Shown here: positions 1 to 10,263 of the stretch, in pieces | Layout of the letters: each line of letters opens with the position of its first letter | Numbering within the stretch: the first letter of the stretch is position 1 | Origin: Thalassotalea sp. LPB0316 | Lineage (GTDB): Bacteria > Pseudomonadota > Gammaproteobacteria > Enterobacterales > Alteromonadaceae | DNA length: 64,000 nt | NCBI RefSeq assembly: GCF_014898095.1 | Contig: NZ_CP062946.1 | Coordinates: forward strand, 62,001-126,000 | Direction of reading: 5' to 3' | Notes under the pieces: generated by a model | Database searches by the model: none | What the model was told of the DNA's origin: nothing | Seen by the model: the letters and a program-made list of their open reading frames with translations, nothing else | Position numbers and translations under genes: made by a program

Positions 1-634
1 CGAGTAGGGCCTTATCTGAATCACCCGCAAATGGCGTATCCACTGATGTAATACGCTCATTTAGCTTGAGCATTTTACTTACGTCTTCCACCGGTTTATC
101 TAGTTCATTTGCGATATCTTCAGCGGTTGGCTCATGGTCGAGTTTCTGTACTAACTCACGTGCGGTACGCAAGTAGATGTTTAATTCTTTTACTACGTGA
201 ATTGGCAATCGAATCGTACGTGTTTGATTCATAATCGCACGTTCTATTGTTTGTCGAATCCACCAAGTTGCATAGGTTGAAAATCTAAACCCTCGTTCTG
301 GGTCAAACTTTTCTACGGCTCTGATTAAGCCAAGGTTACCTTCTTCGATTAGATCTAATAATGGTAAGCCGCGATTGTTGTATCGACGTGCTATTTTAAC
401 AACGAGTCTGAGGTTACTTTCGATCATGCGCTTACGCGCTGCTTCATCACCCTTTAGGGCTAGGCGGGAAAAATAGACTTCTTCTTCAGCGCTTAACAAT
501 GGTGAAAAACCAATTTCCCCTAAATAAAGCTGAGTAGCGTCTAAGTTTGAAGATGTTTCTTCTTTCTCAATCTTTTTTTTCTTTTTACTTACTGGTTCAA
601 CAACAACATTATCTAAATCTTTATTAATGCCCAT
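1..634 (-). CDS. rpoS: RNA polymerase sigma factor RpoS (3' end cut by window)
   Basis: Stationary-phase/general stress sigma factor. About 211 N-terminal residues are visible. The translation begins [11 protein letters not shown], carries a Lys-rich stretch, then region 1.2 ([19 protein letters not shown]) and sigma-70 region 2 with [28 protein letters not shown] core-binding and -10 recognition residues (seen as [18 protein letters not shown]), followed by the start of region 3. The ATG at 634 is preceded by GGAGAAG, a good ribosome site. The upstream neighbour is nlpD, the usual arrangement in gammaproteobacteria, where an rpoS promoter commonly lies inside nlpD; whether that holds here is inference. 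The gene runs off the left edge, so regions 3-4 are not seen. Confidence 0.96.
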   Translation of the reverse strand, partial: MGINKDLDNVVVEPVSKKKKKIEKEETSSNLDATQLYLGEIGFSPLLSAEEEVYFSRLALKGDEAARKRMIESNLRLVVKIARRYNNRGLPLLDLIEEGNLGLIRAVEKFDPERGFRFSTYATWWIRQTIERAIMNQTRTIRLPIHVVKELNIYLRTARELVQKLDHEPTAEDIANELDKPVEDVSKMLKLNERITSVDTPFAGDSDKALL

Positions 635-732
635 GCCACTTCTCCTACTTGCAAGTATTATTATTGGTATTAACTACACAATTGCTCTCCATTTATCATT
701 ATTATTTATTATTAGTTTTCTATGTGACGTAG

Positions 733-1566
733 CTATTTTTTCGGCAAATACTTCTGCGGATTGACCGACTTACCACGAAAGCGAACTTCAAAATGAAGCA
801 TGACTCTTTGGGCGTCAGTGTCTCCCATTTTGGCGATTACATCACCAGCGTTGATTTGTTGCTGCTCTTTAACCAATATACGGTCATTATGGGCATACGC
901 ACTGAGATAATCATCATTGTGTTTAATTATGACTAAATTGCCATAACCCCTTAGCGCGTTACCTGCATATACAACTACACCCGACGCCGCAGCTTTGATG
1001 TTATCTCCTTTGCGGCCGGCAATATCAATGCCTTTATTTCCTTGTGGTTTTGTCGAAAAAGTTCGAATAACTTTTCCGTTATGTGGCCACAGCCATCGGT
1101 GGATTTTCTGTGAAAAAGTGCTTTGTTTTTTAGCGCTTTTCGTGTCGATTTTTTGTCCACCTTGAGTACCACCATACTCCTGATTTTTTTTCTGATCAAC
1201 AGCTTTTTTTACATTTTTTTCACTTTCAGAAGTTGAGTATTTATTCGACTGAGATGGAGTTTTTACACTAGAATTCTGCCTCGACTTTGTTTCCTTAAGA
1301 GATAGCTTCTGGCCAGGGTAGATATGATAAGGTGCGGAGATACTATTGATTGAAGCAAGTTGTTCAACACTGACATTAGCGCGCCAAGCGATGGCGTATA
1401 AAGTCTCACCTTTTTTGACTATATATTCACTTTGTTTAAGTGTGTTTTTCGACTGTTCAGTGATCGGTACGTGACCTTGAATATCAACAACAGGAGCAGG
1501 CTTATGTGGCTTAGATGAGCACCCTGCCAACAACAATAAACAAAATAAAAATGCACCTTTATACAA
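733..1566 (-). CDS. nlpD: Murein hydrolase activator NlpD (LysM + degenerate M23 lipoprotein)
   Basis: Outer-membrane lipoprotein that in the family activates the cell-division amidase AmiC at the septum. It begins MYKGAFLFCLLLLAGC, a lipoprotein signal with the lipidated Cys at residue 16. A LysM peptidoglycan-binding domain follows (about 47-92, YIVKKGETLYAIAWRANVSV), then a Lys/Gln-rich low-complexity linker and a C-terminal M23/LytM domain (about 160-275). The metal ligands are degenerate: the first His position reads NKGIDIAG and the HxH motif is LHFEV, as in other NlpD proteins, which points to an activator rather than an enzyme. The start is TTG at 1566, preceded by AGGGGGAAAG; no in-frame ATG keeps the signal peptide. 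It lies 16 nt downstream of the yqaA-like gene and upstream of rpoS. Confidence 0.95.
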   Translation of the reverse strand: MYKGAFLFCLLLLAGCSSKPHKPAPVVDIQGHVPITEQSKNTLKQSEYIVKKGETLYAIAWRANVSVEQLASINSISAPYHIYPGQKLSLKETKSRQNSSVKTPSQSNKYSTSESEKNVKKAVDQKKNQEYGGTQGGQKIDTKSAKKQSTFSQKIHRWLWPHNGKVIRTFSTKPQGNKGIDIAGRKGDNIKAAASGVVVYAGNALRGYGNLVIIKHNDDYLSAYAHNDRILVKEQQQINAGDVIAKMGDTDAQRVMLHFEVRFRGKSVNPQKYLPKK

Positions 1567-1582
1567 ACTTTCCCCCTAACTG

Positions 1583-2170
1583 TTAACTCGTTTGGGTGTG
1601 GTATAAATAAATAGCAACAATCAAGAAAACAACCGCCCAACCGATAATATCAATCCATCGACGAATTTTGTTTTCCATTTCCGCCCCGCCAAGTTTAATC
1701 AAGCCAGCAACTAAGAAAAATCGCATACCGCGACCAATGGTCGATGCGATTAAAAACGGGATAAAGGCCAAACTCAAAAAGCCGGCGCTAACGGTAAATA
1801 ATTTATAAGGGATTGGCGAAAAGCCAGCAATAAAGACAACCCATACCCCCCATTGTTCAAACCACACCAGTACTTGTTCGAGTTTATGCTGCCAACCTAG
1901 TTGGTTTATCGCCGGTTCGATAATTGGCTCAAACATCCACGCACCTAATAAGTAACCTAAAGCGCCGCCAAGGACAGATGAAACCGTAGCTATCGTTGCA
2001 AAATTCCAAGCTTTCTCTGGTTTCGATAGCACCATAGGCGCGAGTAAAACATCGGGTGGAATAGGGAAAAATATCGATTCAATAAAGGTTAAAAACGCTA
2101 AAGCACGAGGCGCGAACTTATGCTCTGCCCACTGCATAGTCCACTCATATAATCGTGAAAAAATCTTCAA
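1583..2170 (-). CDS. YqaA/DedA-family inner-membrane protein
   Basis: 195-residue membrane protein of the VTT/SNARE-associated (DedA-like) superfamily, closest in size and layout to YqaA. Visible hydrophobic segments include [20 protein letters not shown], the following [39 protein letters not shown] and a C-terminal helix [13 protein letters not shown]. The family motif FxPIPxxxxxxxxG ([15 protein letters not shown]) is present. DedA relatives are implicated in lipid flipping and envelope homeostasis, but the substrate of this subgroup is not established. The start ATG overlaps the pcm stop by 4 nt, so the two are translationally coupled within the ftsB-rpoS operon. Confidence 0.85.
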   Translation of the reverse strand: MKIFSRLYEWTMQWAEHKFAPRALAFLTFIESIFFPIPPDVLLAPMVLSKPEKAWNFATIATVSSVLGGALGYLLGAWMFEPIIEPAINQLGWQHKLEQVLVWFEQWGVWVVFIAGFSPIPYKLFTVSAGFLSLAFIPFLIASTIGRGMRFFLVAGLIKLGGAEMENKIRRWIDIIGWAVVFLIVAIYLYHTQTS

Positions 2171-2829
2171 ATGACTGCTCCGGGAACTAAAGGTACAAAC
2201 TTGACTGCTTCAACAAGTTGCTCGTGAAATTGCTCGCCATGTTTGGTAATAATTTTTAATACTTGGGTTTGGTCGCCAACGGGGATCACTAATTTTCCGC
2301 CATCAGCTAGTTGTTCAAGCAATGCTTCTGGCACAGAAGTTGGCGCGGCGGTAACAATGATTGCTTGAAAAGGCGCTTTAGATTGCCAGCCTTTCCAACC
2401 GTCGCCATGTTTCATTGATACGTTGTGTAAATCCATTGCTTGAAGGCGGCGCTTAGCCTGAAACTGCAGTGCTTTAATGCGTTCAACACTAAACACTTTT
2501 GGAATAAGTTGAGCTAAAATCGAGGTTTGATAGCCCGAGCCCGTCCCAATTTCTAGGACATTTTCAGGAACGCCATGCTCGAGCAATAACTCTGACATTT
2601 TTGCGACAATATAAGGCTGAGAAATCGTTTGCCCCTGCCCTATTGGCAAGGCGTTATTCTCATAGGCTTTATGCGCTAGGATCTCAGGCACAAAAATATG
2701 CCTTGGAGACCGCGCTATAGCCTGAAGCACTCGCTGATTTTTGATCCCTTCATTGGCAAGCTGCTGAGCTAAAACTTCACCGCTTCTGCTCGACTTACCA
2801 CCTATCCTACTACCAACGAGTCGACTCAT
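2167..2829 (-). CDS. pcm: Protein-L-isoaspartate O-methyltransferase
   Basis: Repairs damaged proteins by methylating L-isoaspartyl residues with S-adenosylmethionine. The 220-residue protein has the family N-terminal helix region ([24 protein letters not shown]), the PRHIFVPE block, [21 protein letters not shown] (substrate site), the SAM-binding glycine motif [15 protein letters not shown] and the post-motif region KHGDGWKGW. Length is normal for the family (about 208-220). It overlaps surE upstream and the yqaA-like gene downstream by 4 nt each. The surE-pcm pairing is conserved in gammaproteobacteria. Confidence 0.96.
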   Translation of the reverse strand: MSRLVGSRIGGKSSRSGEVLAQQLANEGIKNQRVLQAIARSPRHIFVPEILAHKAYENNALPIGQGQTISQPYIVAKMSELLLEHGVPENVLEIGTGSGYQTSILAQLIPKVFSVERIKALQFQAKRRLQAMDLHNVSMKHGDGWKGWQSKAPFQAIIVTAAPTSVPEALLEQLADGGKLVIPVGDQTQVLKIITKHGEQFHEQLVEAVKFVPLVPGAVI

Positions 2830-3578
2830 AATTTAACTTCACTTATCCAATCTTGCATATTATTTAAACTGTTATGTGCTGTCATATCAACTGTTAACGG
2901 CGTAACCGACGCATAACCGTTAGCAACCGCGTGGAAATCCGTCCCCTCACCGGCATCCAGCTCTGCACCTAACGAGCCATACCAATAGATATCGCGATTC
3001 CATGGATCTTTCATCTTCTTCATGGTTTCAGCTTTATGGCGATGACCTAATCGGGTTGCTTTAATGCCCTTTAATTCACTTAATGGAATATCTGGTACAT
3101 TGATATTTAAAATTTGATCTGACTTTAACGGGTGCGCTTTTAAGCGCTCAATCACTTTTACCGCAACTTGTGCTGCCGTTTCATAATGTTTTTCAGCTTT
3201 ACCAACCAATGACACCGCAATTGCCGGCATGCCCATATGTCGCCCCTCAGTCGCAGCCGCAACAGTACCTGAATAGAGCACATCGTCACCTAAATTGGCG
3301 CCGTGATTGATGCCAGCAACCACTAAATCAGGTGGTGTCTCACATAACTGACTAATTGCCAAGTGCACACAATCGGTTGGCGTACCATTAACGCTAATAA
3401 AGCCGTTATCTAATACTTGGGTGCGCAAAGGGTTGATCAAGGTTAACGAGTTACTGGCGCCACTGCAGTTTCTATCAGGGCCAACCACCATGGTTTCACC
3501 AATCTGTGCTAGAGCATCAGCAAGAACTTTCATCCCCGGCGCATTAACGCCATCATCATTACTCACTAAGATTTTCAT
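2826..3578 (-). CDS. surE: 5'/3'-nucleotidase SurE
   Basis: Divalent-metal-dependent nucleoside monophosphatase/exopolyphosphatase linked to stationary-phase survival. The 250-residue protein starts [15 protein letters not shown], which supplies the catalytic metal-binding Asp-Asp pair. It continues with [17 protein letters not shown] (metal-binding Ser region) and [14 protein letters not shown], then [21 protein letters not shown], all standard SurE motifs. Full length. It sits between truD (24 nt gap) and pcm (4 nt overlap) in the conserved operon. Confidence 0.96.
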   Translation of the reverse strand: MKILVSNDDGVNAPGMKVLADALAQIGETMVVGPDRNCSGASNSLTLINPLRTQVLDNGFISVNGTPTDCVHLAISQLCETPPDLVVAGINHGANLGDDVLYSGTVAAATEGRHMGMPAIAVSLVGKAEKHYETAAQVAVKVIERLKAHPLKSDQILNINVPDIPLSELKGIKATRLGHRHKAETMKKMKDPWNRDIYWYGSLGAELDAGEGTDFHAVANGYASVTPLTVDMTAHNSLNNMQDWISEVKL

Positions 3579-3602
3579 GTTACATCCTTATGCTAGGGCT
3601 TT

Positions 3603-4637
3603 CTATACCCTCACCGTCATATCTTGATACTTGATTAGCTCTCTTAATACCGTGGTAGCAAAACAACCTGATGGCAAAAAGAAACTCACTGTCACGGCTT
3701 GGCCATTGATTGAAATTTTTGGTTGGGTGATATTAAGACGAATACGGCGTCGTTCTTGTTTTAAGCCAAACTTAGCTAAGCCTTTGGCAAAATCAGTATG
3801 CTCATCTGCAACTGACTGCTCAAGTGCCGCGACATCGCCAGTTGTCATCAACTCGCCAGCGCCCCACATTGACGCCGTAATATCAATGTCTTTTTCTAGT
3901 AGGCGATTTTCGAGTGTTTGATCAATCGAGTCGGCTAAAAAGACGGATTGCGTACCCGCTAACATACAAACATCACCAGCTTGTAATTGGTGGTAGGTAT
4001 TAGTATTAATCCGTTTAGCGATAATTTCGTTGAAGATAAGTGAACGCGCGGTAGATAAATAAATACTGCGCTTCTTTTTGTCTTTCACTTTATTGCCAGC
4101 AAATAAACTGTGTGCTCGCTCAATATTGCCACCATCTATACCAAAGCGCTGCTCACCAAAGTAGTTCGGCACGCCCGTTTGACAGATTTGTTGCCAGCGT
4201 TGTTCAACAGCTGCCATATCGCTAACATCAGCTAAGGTGATTTCAAAGCGATTGCCGATGAGCGCGCCGGTTTTGAGCTTTTTATTGTGGCGTTGCCAAC
4301 TTAAGACCTCAACGCCTTCAATCTCGAGATCAGACAAATCATAGCTCTGTTTGCCCGGTAAATGGACGCCAAACGACTGCTCACAAACCGCGAATCGGTC
4401 TTTTAAACCAGCGTAAGTCACTAATTTTTCCGACACTTTAAAATATTTTGCCAACTCTCTGGCCACATAAACGGTATTGGCGCCAGTTTTACGCACGTGA
4501 ATAATTAAATGTTCACCTTCACCACAAGGCTCAAATGGCAAAATTTCAAACACTTTGAAGTCGCTCATCTGACTGCGCAGTTTACCTGTGACTTGTGGCT
4601 CACCGTAAAGATACGGCACAGGTTTTAGCTGGCTCAT
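3603..4637 (-). CDS. truD: tRNA pseudouridine(13) synthase TruD
   Basis: Converts U13 of tRNA(Glu) and related RNAs to pseudouridine. The 344-residue protein has the catalytic aspartate in [15 protein letters not shown], the GNRFEITL motif, and the [15 protein letters not shown] signature, with the TruD-specific insertion domain between. Length matches the family (about 340-350). Its start ATG overlaps the ispF stop by 4 nt, indicating coupling. The gap to surE is 24 nt. Confidence 0.96.
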   Translation of the reverse strand: MSQLKPVPYLYGEPQVTGKLRSQMSDFKVFEILPFEPCGEGEHLIIHVRKTGANTVYVARELAKYFKVSEKLVTYAGLKDRFAVCEQSFGVHLPGKQSYDLSDLEIEGVEVLSWQRHNKKLKTGALIGNRFEITLADVSDMAAVEQRWQQICQTGVPNYFGEQRFGIDGGNIERAHSLFAGNKVKDKKKRSIYLSTARSLIFNEIIAKRINTNTYHQLQAGDVCMLAGTQSVFLADSIDQTLENRLLEKDIDITASMWGAGELMTTGDVAALEQSVADEHTDFAKGLAKFGLKQERRRIRLNITQPKISINGQAVTVSFFLPSGCFATTVLRELIKYQDMTVRV

Positions 4638-5110
4638 TTTAACCGCTCCAACAAAACCACAGCGTGTACTGCTATCCCTTCTTGTCGACCGACATAACCT
4701 AACTTTTCAGTGGTCGTTGCTTTGACATTAACTTGTTCGATATCCGCTTGTAAATCTTGTGCTAAACAAGTGCGCATCGCCAATAAATGCGGTGCCATTT
4801 TCGGCGCTTGTGCAGCAATGGTGATGTCAGCATTACCAAGTTTGTAGCCTTTTTCTGTCATTAAGCCGACAACGTGGCGCAATAGAATTCGGCTAGAAAT
4901 ATTTTCATATTGCTCACTGGTATCGGGAAAGTGATTGCCAATATCACCGAGCGCTAGCGCGCCTAAAATTGCATCACATAAGGCGTGAATGGCGACATCA
5001 CCGTCTGAATGCGCGATGAAACCCTGTGGGTAGTCAATCTCAACACCGGCAAGTACGATCGGCCCTTGACCGCCAAATTTATGTACGTCAAAACCGTGAC
5101 CTATTCGCAT
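4634..5110 (-). CDS. ispF: 2-C-methyl-D-erythritol 2,4-cyclodiphosphate synthase
   Basis: Fifth enzyme of the MEP isoprenoid pathway; cyclises CDP-methylerythritol 2-phosphate with release of CMP. The 158-residue protein begins [13 protein letters not shown] (metal-binding Asp and His), has [24 protein letters not shown] with the second His ligand, and ends with the [21 protein letters not shown] signature. The 10-nt overlap with ispD upstream shows that the two pathway enzymes are co-translated. Full length with no anomalies. Confidence 0.97.
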   Translation of the reverse strand: MRIGHGFDVHKFGGQGPIVLAGVEIDYPQGFIAHSDGDVAIHALCDAILGALALGDIGNHFPDTSEQYENISSRILLRHVVGLMTEKGYKLGNADITIAAQAPKMAPHLLAMRTCLAQDLQADIEQVNVKATTTEKLGYVGRQEGIAVHAVVLLERLK

Positions 5111-5829
5111 ATTGTTTCCTGATTTGATAACTGTTGATTCGATAAAATAAATTTCGCTAACGCTAAATCTTCTGGACGGGTGATTTTGATATTATCACTG
5201 GCGCCTTCAATTAGCTGGCTCGGCTCATTAGCAAGTTCCATAGCCGATGATTCATCAGTAATCACCTTGTTTTGCGCAAGCCCTGCTACAATCGCGTCAA
5301 TTAATTTTACTGTTGGGTACATCTGTGGCGTTAAGGCGTGCCATAAGACACTGCGTTCAACGGTTTCGGCAACCGAGCCATCGCTAGATGAACGTTTAAT
5401 CGTATCTTTGGCAGGATAAGCTAACAAACCACCTTGATTGGCAGATAGACAGTGGTTAATTAACTGGTCAATATCTGAAGTTTTAACGCAAGGTCTGGCG
5501 GCATCGTGAACCAATACCCAGTCATAACCTATCGCTTGTACGCGATACAGCCCAGCTAACACAGAGTCGACTCGCTCTTGGCCTCCAATAACCGTTTCGA
5601 CATTGGGGTGATTAACTAATGATGTATCGGCAAAATAGCCGTCATTTTCACCTAAGGCGATGATAACTTTGTCGATACTTTGATGTGATAACAATCGCTC
5701 AACCGTATGCTCTAGCACGGTTTTATGATTAATCGTTAAATATTGTTTAGGACAAGCAGACTGCATCCGTTTGCCAACACCCGCTGCCGGAACAACGACA
5801 GCCAAGTTTGGCGATTCTTGCTTATTCAA
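5101..5829 (-). CDS. ispD: 2-C-methyl-D-erythritol 4-phosphate cytidylyltransferase
   Basis: Third enzyme of the MEP pathway; joins CTP and methylerythritol 4-phosphate. The 242-residue protein has the nucleotide-binding motif [19 protein letters not shown] near the N-terminus, the [10 protein letters not shown] motif about residue 107, and ITDESSAME, then [13 protein letters not shown] at the C-terminus, all diagnostic. It overlaps ftsB by 8 nt and ispF by 10 nt. The C-terminal tail after the family domain is Ser/Asn/Gln-rich and probably unimportant. Confidence 0.96.
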   Translation of the reverse strand: MNKQESPNLAVVVPAAGVGKRMQSACPKQYLTINHKTVLEHTVERLLSHQSIDKVIIALGENDGYFADTSLVNHPNVETVIGGQERVDSVLAGLYRVQAIGYDWVLVHDAARPCVKTSDIDQLINHCLSANQGGLLAYPAKDTIKRSSSDGSVAETVERSVLWHALTPQMYPTVKLIDAIVAGLAQNKVITDESSAMELANEPSQLIEGASDNIKITRPEDLALAKFILSNQQLSNQETICE

Positions 5830-6142
5830 TGATGATTTCCTTGGCTTGATTATCTAACGCTTCTTCTTTGTGGGTTGGGATCACGCGAAAAAACACTTCA
5901 TCTTCTTTAATTAAGCCAAGTTCATTTCTCGCGCGCTCTTCAATGGCTTCAACCCCTGACTTTAAATCGTCAATTTCGGCATAAAGAATTTTGTTGCGCT
6001 GTTTAAGTTTCTCATTATCGGCTGCTTGGCGGGTAACTTCATCTTTGAGCGCCAAATAATCCGGCACTGAATTTTTACCGAACCAGAGTCGATACTGAAG
6101 TAGCAGTAAAAATGTTATCAGGATTATTGAAACCACACGCAT
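5822..6142 (-). CDS. ftsB: Cell division protein FtsB
   Basis: Small bitopic division protein that forms the FtsQ-FtsB-FtsL complex in the inner membrane. The 106-residue protein has an N-terminal transmembrane segment ([20 protein letters not shown]), a heptad-type coiled coil (about 30-70, with [17 protein letters not shown]) and the conserved [18 protein letters not shown] block. It is the first gene of the minus-strand operon; the 97 nt upstream (6143-6239) are AT-rich and probably contain its promoter, which I could not define precisely. Confidence 0.93.
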   Translation of the reverse strand: MRVVSIILITFLLLLQYRLWFGKNSVPDYLALKDEVTRQAADNEKLKQRNKILYAEIDDLKSGVEAIEERARNELGLIKEDEVFFRVIPTHKEEALDNQAKEIIIE

Positions 6143-6239
6143 GGCGCTGAGTAAACTTATATTGATATGTCTTACTAGGTATTATAAAAGGGTGATCAGT
6201 TAAGTAAATTAAAATTATTATAAATTACTGTTAATACCA

Positions 6240-6872
6240 CTATCTCAAAGGTGGAGCAGGCTTTCGTAAGTTTTTCCAATTTATTGTGCAAGAGAGTAAT
6301 AATTCACGCAACGACAGCCGCTTAGGTTGTGTTTTTTGTTGATTGACCCAACGATGGCCAGCACAGGCAAGCATCAAAGCGCGCTTGCTTGGCTTGATCA
6401 CCTGCCAACCTTTTTCTGCCATAGTATCTGCTCGCTCATCTCGATAATAAAACCAACCGTGGGTATTGGTTCGATAACGACCATTGGCAAGATCAATGCG
6501 ATCAATCGAATCTAGGGTGAAACCTTGCTGTGTTTGAATGGGAATAACTAACCCTACAGTTAACGGCTTCGCACTATACCATTGTTTGATCGCGTCAATA
6601 TCACTGGCGTAATCTGACATTTTAGCGCTTTGCTTTAATGACCAACTGCCGTTTTGCACATCAAGCGTCATCGGCGTTTCACATAAGGTCATGTAATCAG
6701 CCGTGCGTTTGATGTAATAAGGTAAGCTTTTTAATCTCGCCTGCAGCCCTTGGACACTCAACTGTGAAGAATTGGCAAGCGTAGCTAACTCTCGTTCATA
6801 CAACGCATTACATAATTTGGCATAATCGTCATTATGCGCAACATCATTTTGCCAAAGTAGTGCTTGGGTCAT
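6240..6872 (-). CDS. Conserved hypothetical protein, 210 aa
   Basis: I do not recognise the family. It is a soluble-looking protein with no signal peptide or membrane segment. It has a central block KPLTVGLVIPIQTQQGFTLD followed by DLANGRYRTNTHGWFYYRDE, and a basic C-terminus (LRKPAPPLR). The gene is flanked by non-coding gaps of about 95 nt on both sides and runs in the same direction as ftsB, so it is probably a separate unit. The ATG at 6872 is the only plausible start. Confidence 0.7.
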   Translation of the reverse strand: MTQALLWQNDVAHNDDYAKLCNALYERELATLANSSQLSVQGLQARLKSLPYYIKRTADYMTLCETPMTLDVQNGSWSLKQSAKMSDYASDIDAIKQWYSAKPLTVGLVIPIQTQQGFTLDSIDRIDLANGRYRTNTHGWFYYRDERADTMAEKGWQVIKPSKRALMLACAGHRWVNQQKTQPKRLSLRELLLSCTINWKNLRKPAPPLR

Positions 6873-6967
6873 TTGAATAAAAAACAGCTCAATATTGCTT
6901 ACAGTTTAAGCAAAATAGTCAATTAACAAAAGGACTATTTCCCAAGTAACTGAATAAAAAGGTAAAG

Positions 6968-7843
6968 TTAGCTATCGATAAAGTGCTGTTTCAACACCGA
7001 CAATACTTTTTTGACTCGCTCAGGGCGATTCAAGTCTTGCGGGTAAAGTAAGTAAACATCGCGACTCTCACCATCAAAATCAGATAACACCGATACGAGT
7101 TGACCATTGGCAAGCTCTTGTTCAATTAAGTATTTTGGCAATCTGGTGATCCCCAATGAAGCGAGTGCGGCTTGCTTTAACAACAAGTTATCTGAAAACT
7201 GATAGTGCGGTTCAATTGATATTTCCTCGTATTTCCCAGCCTTGCTAAACGCCCAGTTGCGCCAATAAGCTAACGTAATACAGCGAAAATTCGCTAGCGC
7301 TTGCGGTGAACTCGGCACGCCACAGCGTTTAAGGTATTTCGGGCTGGCACAACAAATATAATCAGAGGTCATGAGTTTGATTGCCACCATGTCTTGTGGT
7401 GGCGTATTGGTGATGCGGATGGCAAAATCGTATGGTTCACTAACCAAATTATGGGTTTGATTGCCCGTTTCGCAAAGTAACTCGATTGCCGGAAAATGCT
7501 GATGAAGGTGCTCAATAACACCAAAAAGCTTAGTCTGCATTAAGCCCGTTGGCGCTGTATATCGCACTAGCCCTTCTAACTCATCTTCTTGGTGTTTAAT
7601 TAACTGTTTTGTTTCCTGCCAAAACGAGGTCAACGTTTGCACCCGTTGATTTAGCGTTTCACCCGCGGGCGTTAGCCTCATTGAACGGGTATTCCTCACT
7701 AGCAATTGACAATGTAAATTTTGTTCAAGCACTTTAATTTGTTTGGATACATAAGCCTTTGATACACCAAGGGCATCAGCAGTTTTAGTATAACTGCCAT
7801 AATTGACTAACTCAGCAAATAGCCTAAGTTGCTCTAAATGCAT
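6968..7843 (-). CDS. LysR-family transcriptional regulator
   Basis: 291-residue LysR-type regulator. The N-terminal winged helix-turn-helix begins MHLEQLRLFAELVNYGSY and includes TADALGVSKAYVSKQIK, followed by the LysR substrate-binding domain (about 90-290). It is of the CrgA/AaeR-like subgroup with short effector domain (YDFAIRITNTPP and SPKYLKRCGVPSSP). It diverges from the amylase gene at 8017 across a 173-nt gap, so it may regulate that gene and itself. The effector is unknown. Confidence 0.9.
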   Translation of the reverse strand: MHLEQLRLFAELVNYGSYTKTADALGVSKAYVSKQIKVLEQNLHCQLLVRNTRSMRLTPAGETLNQRVQTLTSFWQETKQLIKHQEDELEGLVRYTAPTGLMQTKLFGVIEHLHQHFPAIELLCETGNQTHNLVSEPYDFAIRITNTPPQDMVAIKLMTSDYICCASPKYLKRCGVPSSPQALANFRCITLAYWRNWAFSKAGKYEEISIEPHYQFSDNLLLKQAALASLGITRLPKYLIEQELANGQLVSVLSDFDGESRDVYLLYPQDLNRPERVKKVLSVLKQHFIDS

Positions 7844-8016
7844 CTACTTTCCCCTACTGACACCTAATAAATCACGCAAATGTAAATATTAGCGCTATTG
7901 TTTACATTGGGAAACAGTGATTTTCTCATCTGCTATTTTTTAATCGTGCCTTAGCAGTAACAATGAATTCGCTAAACTTGGCTTAGAAAAATTAGAACGC
8001 GCAGAGTAAAAATAAA

Positions 8017-9414
8017 ATGATAAAAACACTTTGGAACATTCCACTAGTCATTGCGGCTTTATGGTTAAGTGGTTGTGGTGATGAACAAACTAAAAACAAC
8101 GAGCAAGCAACTATGTCTGTATACCAGCCTAAACCTTATGTTGAGATCACTCATCCGCAATGGACAAAAAACGCTACTATTTACGAAGTTAATATTCGAC
8201 AATTTACCCCTGAAGGTACGTTTAATGCTTTTGCCGAGCACCTGCCGCGACTCAAAGAAATGGGTGTCGATATTTTATGGCTAATGCCTATTCACCCAAT
8301 TGGCGAGAAAAATCGCAAAGGTGAAAAAGGCAGCTACTACGCGGTTAAAGACTATATGGCCGTAAACCCAGAATTCGGTAGTCTTGCCGATCTAAAAGCA
8401 CTTGTTGCCAAGGCTCACAGCATGGGGATGTACGTGATTTTAGACTGGGTTGCCAACCACAGCGCGTGGGATAACCCATTAACGGTGAGTAACCCAGAAT
8501 GGTACACCAAAGATCACAATGGCAATTTTCAACCAACGCCATGGTGGGACTGGAGCGACATTATCGACTTTGACTTTCAAAACCCTCAGATGCGTGAGTA
8601 CATGACCAATGCATTAAAATACTGGGTCAAAGAAGCAGATATCGATGGCTACCGCGCCGATGTCGCAGGCTTTATTCCACTTGATTTTTGGGATAATGTT
8701 CGCACTGAGCTCGATGCTATTAAGCCAGTTTTCATGTTAGCTGAATGGGACTCGCGTGATTTACACAAGAAAGCTTTTGATATGAGCTATGCATGGAAAC
8801 TCCACGATACCCTGGAAGATGTTAACAAAGGGCATAAAGACGCCTCCGGTGTCTACCACTACTTTGCCCACACACTCAATGCTTGGCCGGATAACGCGAT
8901 AAAAATGAACTTTGTCGATAACCATGACAAAAATTCATGGGAAAAAAGTATGTTCGATCGCATGGGGCCATATTTAGAGGCAAGTATCGTGCTTACTGTT
9001 ACCGCTGAAGGTATGCCGCTTATCTATAGTGGTCAAGAAGCGGGGCTGGATCGCCCATTGGCATTTTTCGACAAAGATGAAATCAACTGGCAACCTCACC
9101 CAATCGGCGATTTATACAAAACCTTATTCAAGCTCAAACACGATAATCAAGCACTGTGGAATAGTCATTGGGGCGGTAAAATGATCCCAGTCCCTAACTC
9201 TGTGCCGACACAAGTGTTCTCATTTGCTCGGGTTAAAAATGACGACAAAGTATTTGTTGCGATTAATTTTTCCGGCGAGCCAGCACAAGTAACATTTAAC
9301 GAAAATATTCAACTGGGCAAATACCAAGAATACTTTTCACAACAAATCATCAGCATAACAACAGATACTGAATTAACGATACCCGCCTATGGCTATCAAG
9401 TATTTGTTAAGTGA
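8017..9414 (+). CDS. GH13 alpha-amylase-family lipoprotein
   Basis: Predicted surface- or periplasm-facing glycoside hydrolase acting on alpha-glucans. The 465-residue protein has a lipoprotein signal ending LWLSGC (Cys 20). The (beta/alpha)8 catalytic domain carries all four GH13 regions: DWVANH (region I), GYRADVAGF with the nucleophile Asp (II), FMLAEWD with the acid/base Glu (III) and NFVDNHDKN (IV). A short C-terminal beta domain follows. Exact specificity cannot be read. The gene stands alone downstream of a divergent LysR and is followed 48 nt later by an aldo/keto reductase. The Cys+2 residue is Gly. Confidence 0.92.
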   Translation: MIKTLWNIPLVIAALWLSGCGDEQTKNNEQATMSVYQPKPYVEITHPQWTKNATIYEVNIRQFTPEGTFNAFAEHLPRLKEMGVDILWLMPIHPIGEKNRKGEKGSYYAVKDYMAVNPEFGSLADLKALVAKAHSMGMYVILDWVANHSAWDNPLTVSNPEWYTKDHNGNFQPTPWWDWSDIIDFDFQNPQMREYMTNALKYWVKEADIDGYRADVAGFIPLDFWDNVRTELDAIKPVFMLAEWDSRDLHKKAFDMSYAWKLHDTLEDVNKGHKDASGVYHYFAHTLNAWPDNAIKMNFVDNHDKNSWEKSMFDRMGPYLEASIVLTVTAEGMPLIYSGQEAGLDRPLAFFDKDEINWQPHPIGDLYKTLFKLKHDNQALWNSHWGGKMIPVPNSVPTQVFSFARVKNDDKVFVAINFSGEPAQVTFNENIQLGKYQEYFSQQIISITTDTELTIPAYGYQVFVK

Positions 9415-9462
9415 CCCCTATGATTTGGCGGTACAAGCCGCCTGCGTTTTAAAAGGCTATTT

Positions 9463-10263
9463 ATGAAAATTCCAGCAATGGGCTTTGGCACCTTTCGTCT
9501 CGAAGGCGATGTTGCCTATCAATCCGTGTTAACCGCATTACGCGCCGGCTATCGCCATATTGATACCGCGCAAATTTATGGCAATGAAGTAGAAGTCGGT
9601 AAAGCCATTGCCGATAGTGGTATAGCTCGAAGTGAGATATTTCTTACCACCAAAGTATGGAACGATAATCTTTCACAAGAAAAGTTTGTCACTAGTGTTA
9701 AAACGAGCTTAAACAAACTAGCATCCGATTATGTTGATTTGCTTTTAATCCACTGGCCTGCACCACCCAAAGGTACGAGTCTTTTAGATGCTACTCAATC
9801 ACTCGTCAAAGCAAAAGAACAAGGCTTAACCCGTGCAATTGGTGTATCTAATTTTACTATCGCGCAACTTGAAGCAATTAAACCGGCGTTAACTGACACG
9901 CCCCTGTTAACTAACCAAGTTGAAGTGCACCCTTATTTAACTAATTTAAAGCTCAGAGCGTATTGCCAACAGCACAATATTACCGTTACTGGTTACATGC
10001 CTTTTGCTGTCGGTAAAGTGCTCAAAGATCCTGTGGTTACAAGTATTGCCAAAGCGCACAATTGCACCCCTGCACAGGCAATTATTGCGTGGACTCAAGC
10101 AAATCATTTGATCACGATTCCATCGTCAACTAAAGCGAAAAATATTGAAGCAAATTTAGCCGGATTATCAATTAAGTTAACCAGTACACAACTTGCAGCA
10201 ATCGATCAACTTAACTGCAACGAGCGAATTGCAACGCCAGACTTTTCTCCTGAATGGGATTAA
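9463..10263 (+). CDS. dkgB: Aldo/keto reductase, DkgB-like (2,5-diketo-D-gluconate reductase family)
   Basis: NADPH-dependent reductase of small aldehydes/ketones. The 266-residue TIM barrel has the AKR signatures MGFGTFRLEG, GYRHIDTAQIYGNEVEVG with catalytic Asp and Tyr, DLLLIHWPAP with the catalytic-region His, and IGVSNFTIAQLEA, plus the NADP-binding IPSSTKAKNIEANL. Size and the NEVEVG motif match DkgB (YafB) rather than DkgA. A ribosome site AAAAGG lies upstream of the ATG. It may be co-transcribed with the GH13 gene (48 nt gap), although a small GC-rich inverted repeat sits between them. Confidence 0.85.
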   Translation: MKIPAMGFGTFRLEGDVAYQSVLTALRAGYRHIDTAQIYGNEVEVGKAIADSGIARSEIFLTTKVWNDNLSQEKFVTSVKTSLNKLASDYVDLLLIHWPAPPKGTSLLDATQSLVKAKEQGLTRAIGVSNFTIAQLEAIKPALTDTPLLTNQVEVHPYLTNLKLRAYCQQHNITVTGYMPFAVGKVLKDPVVTSIAKAHNCTPAQAIIAWTQANHLITIPSSTKAKNIEANLAGLSIKLTSTQLAAIDQLNCNERIATPDFSPEWD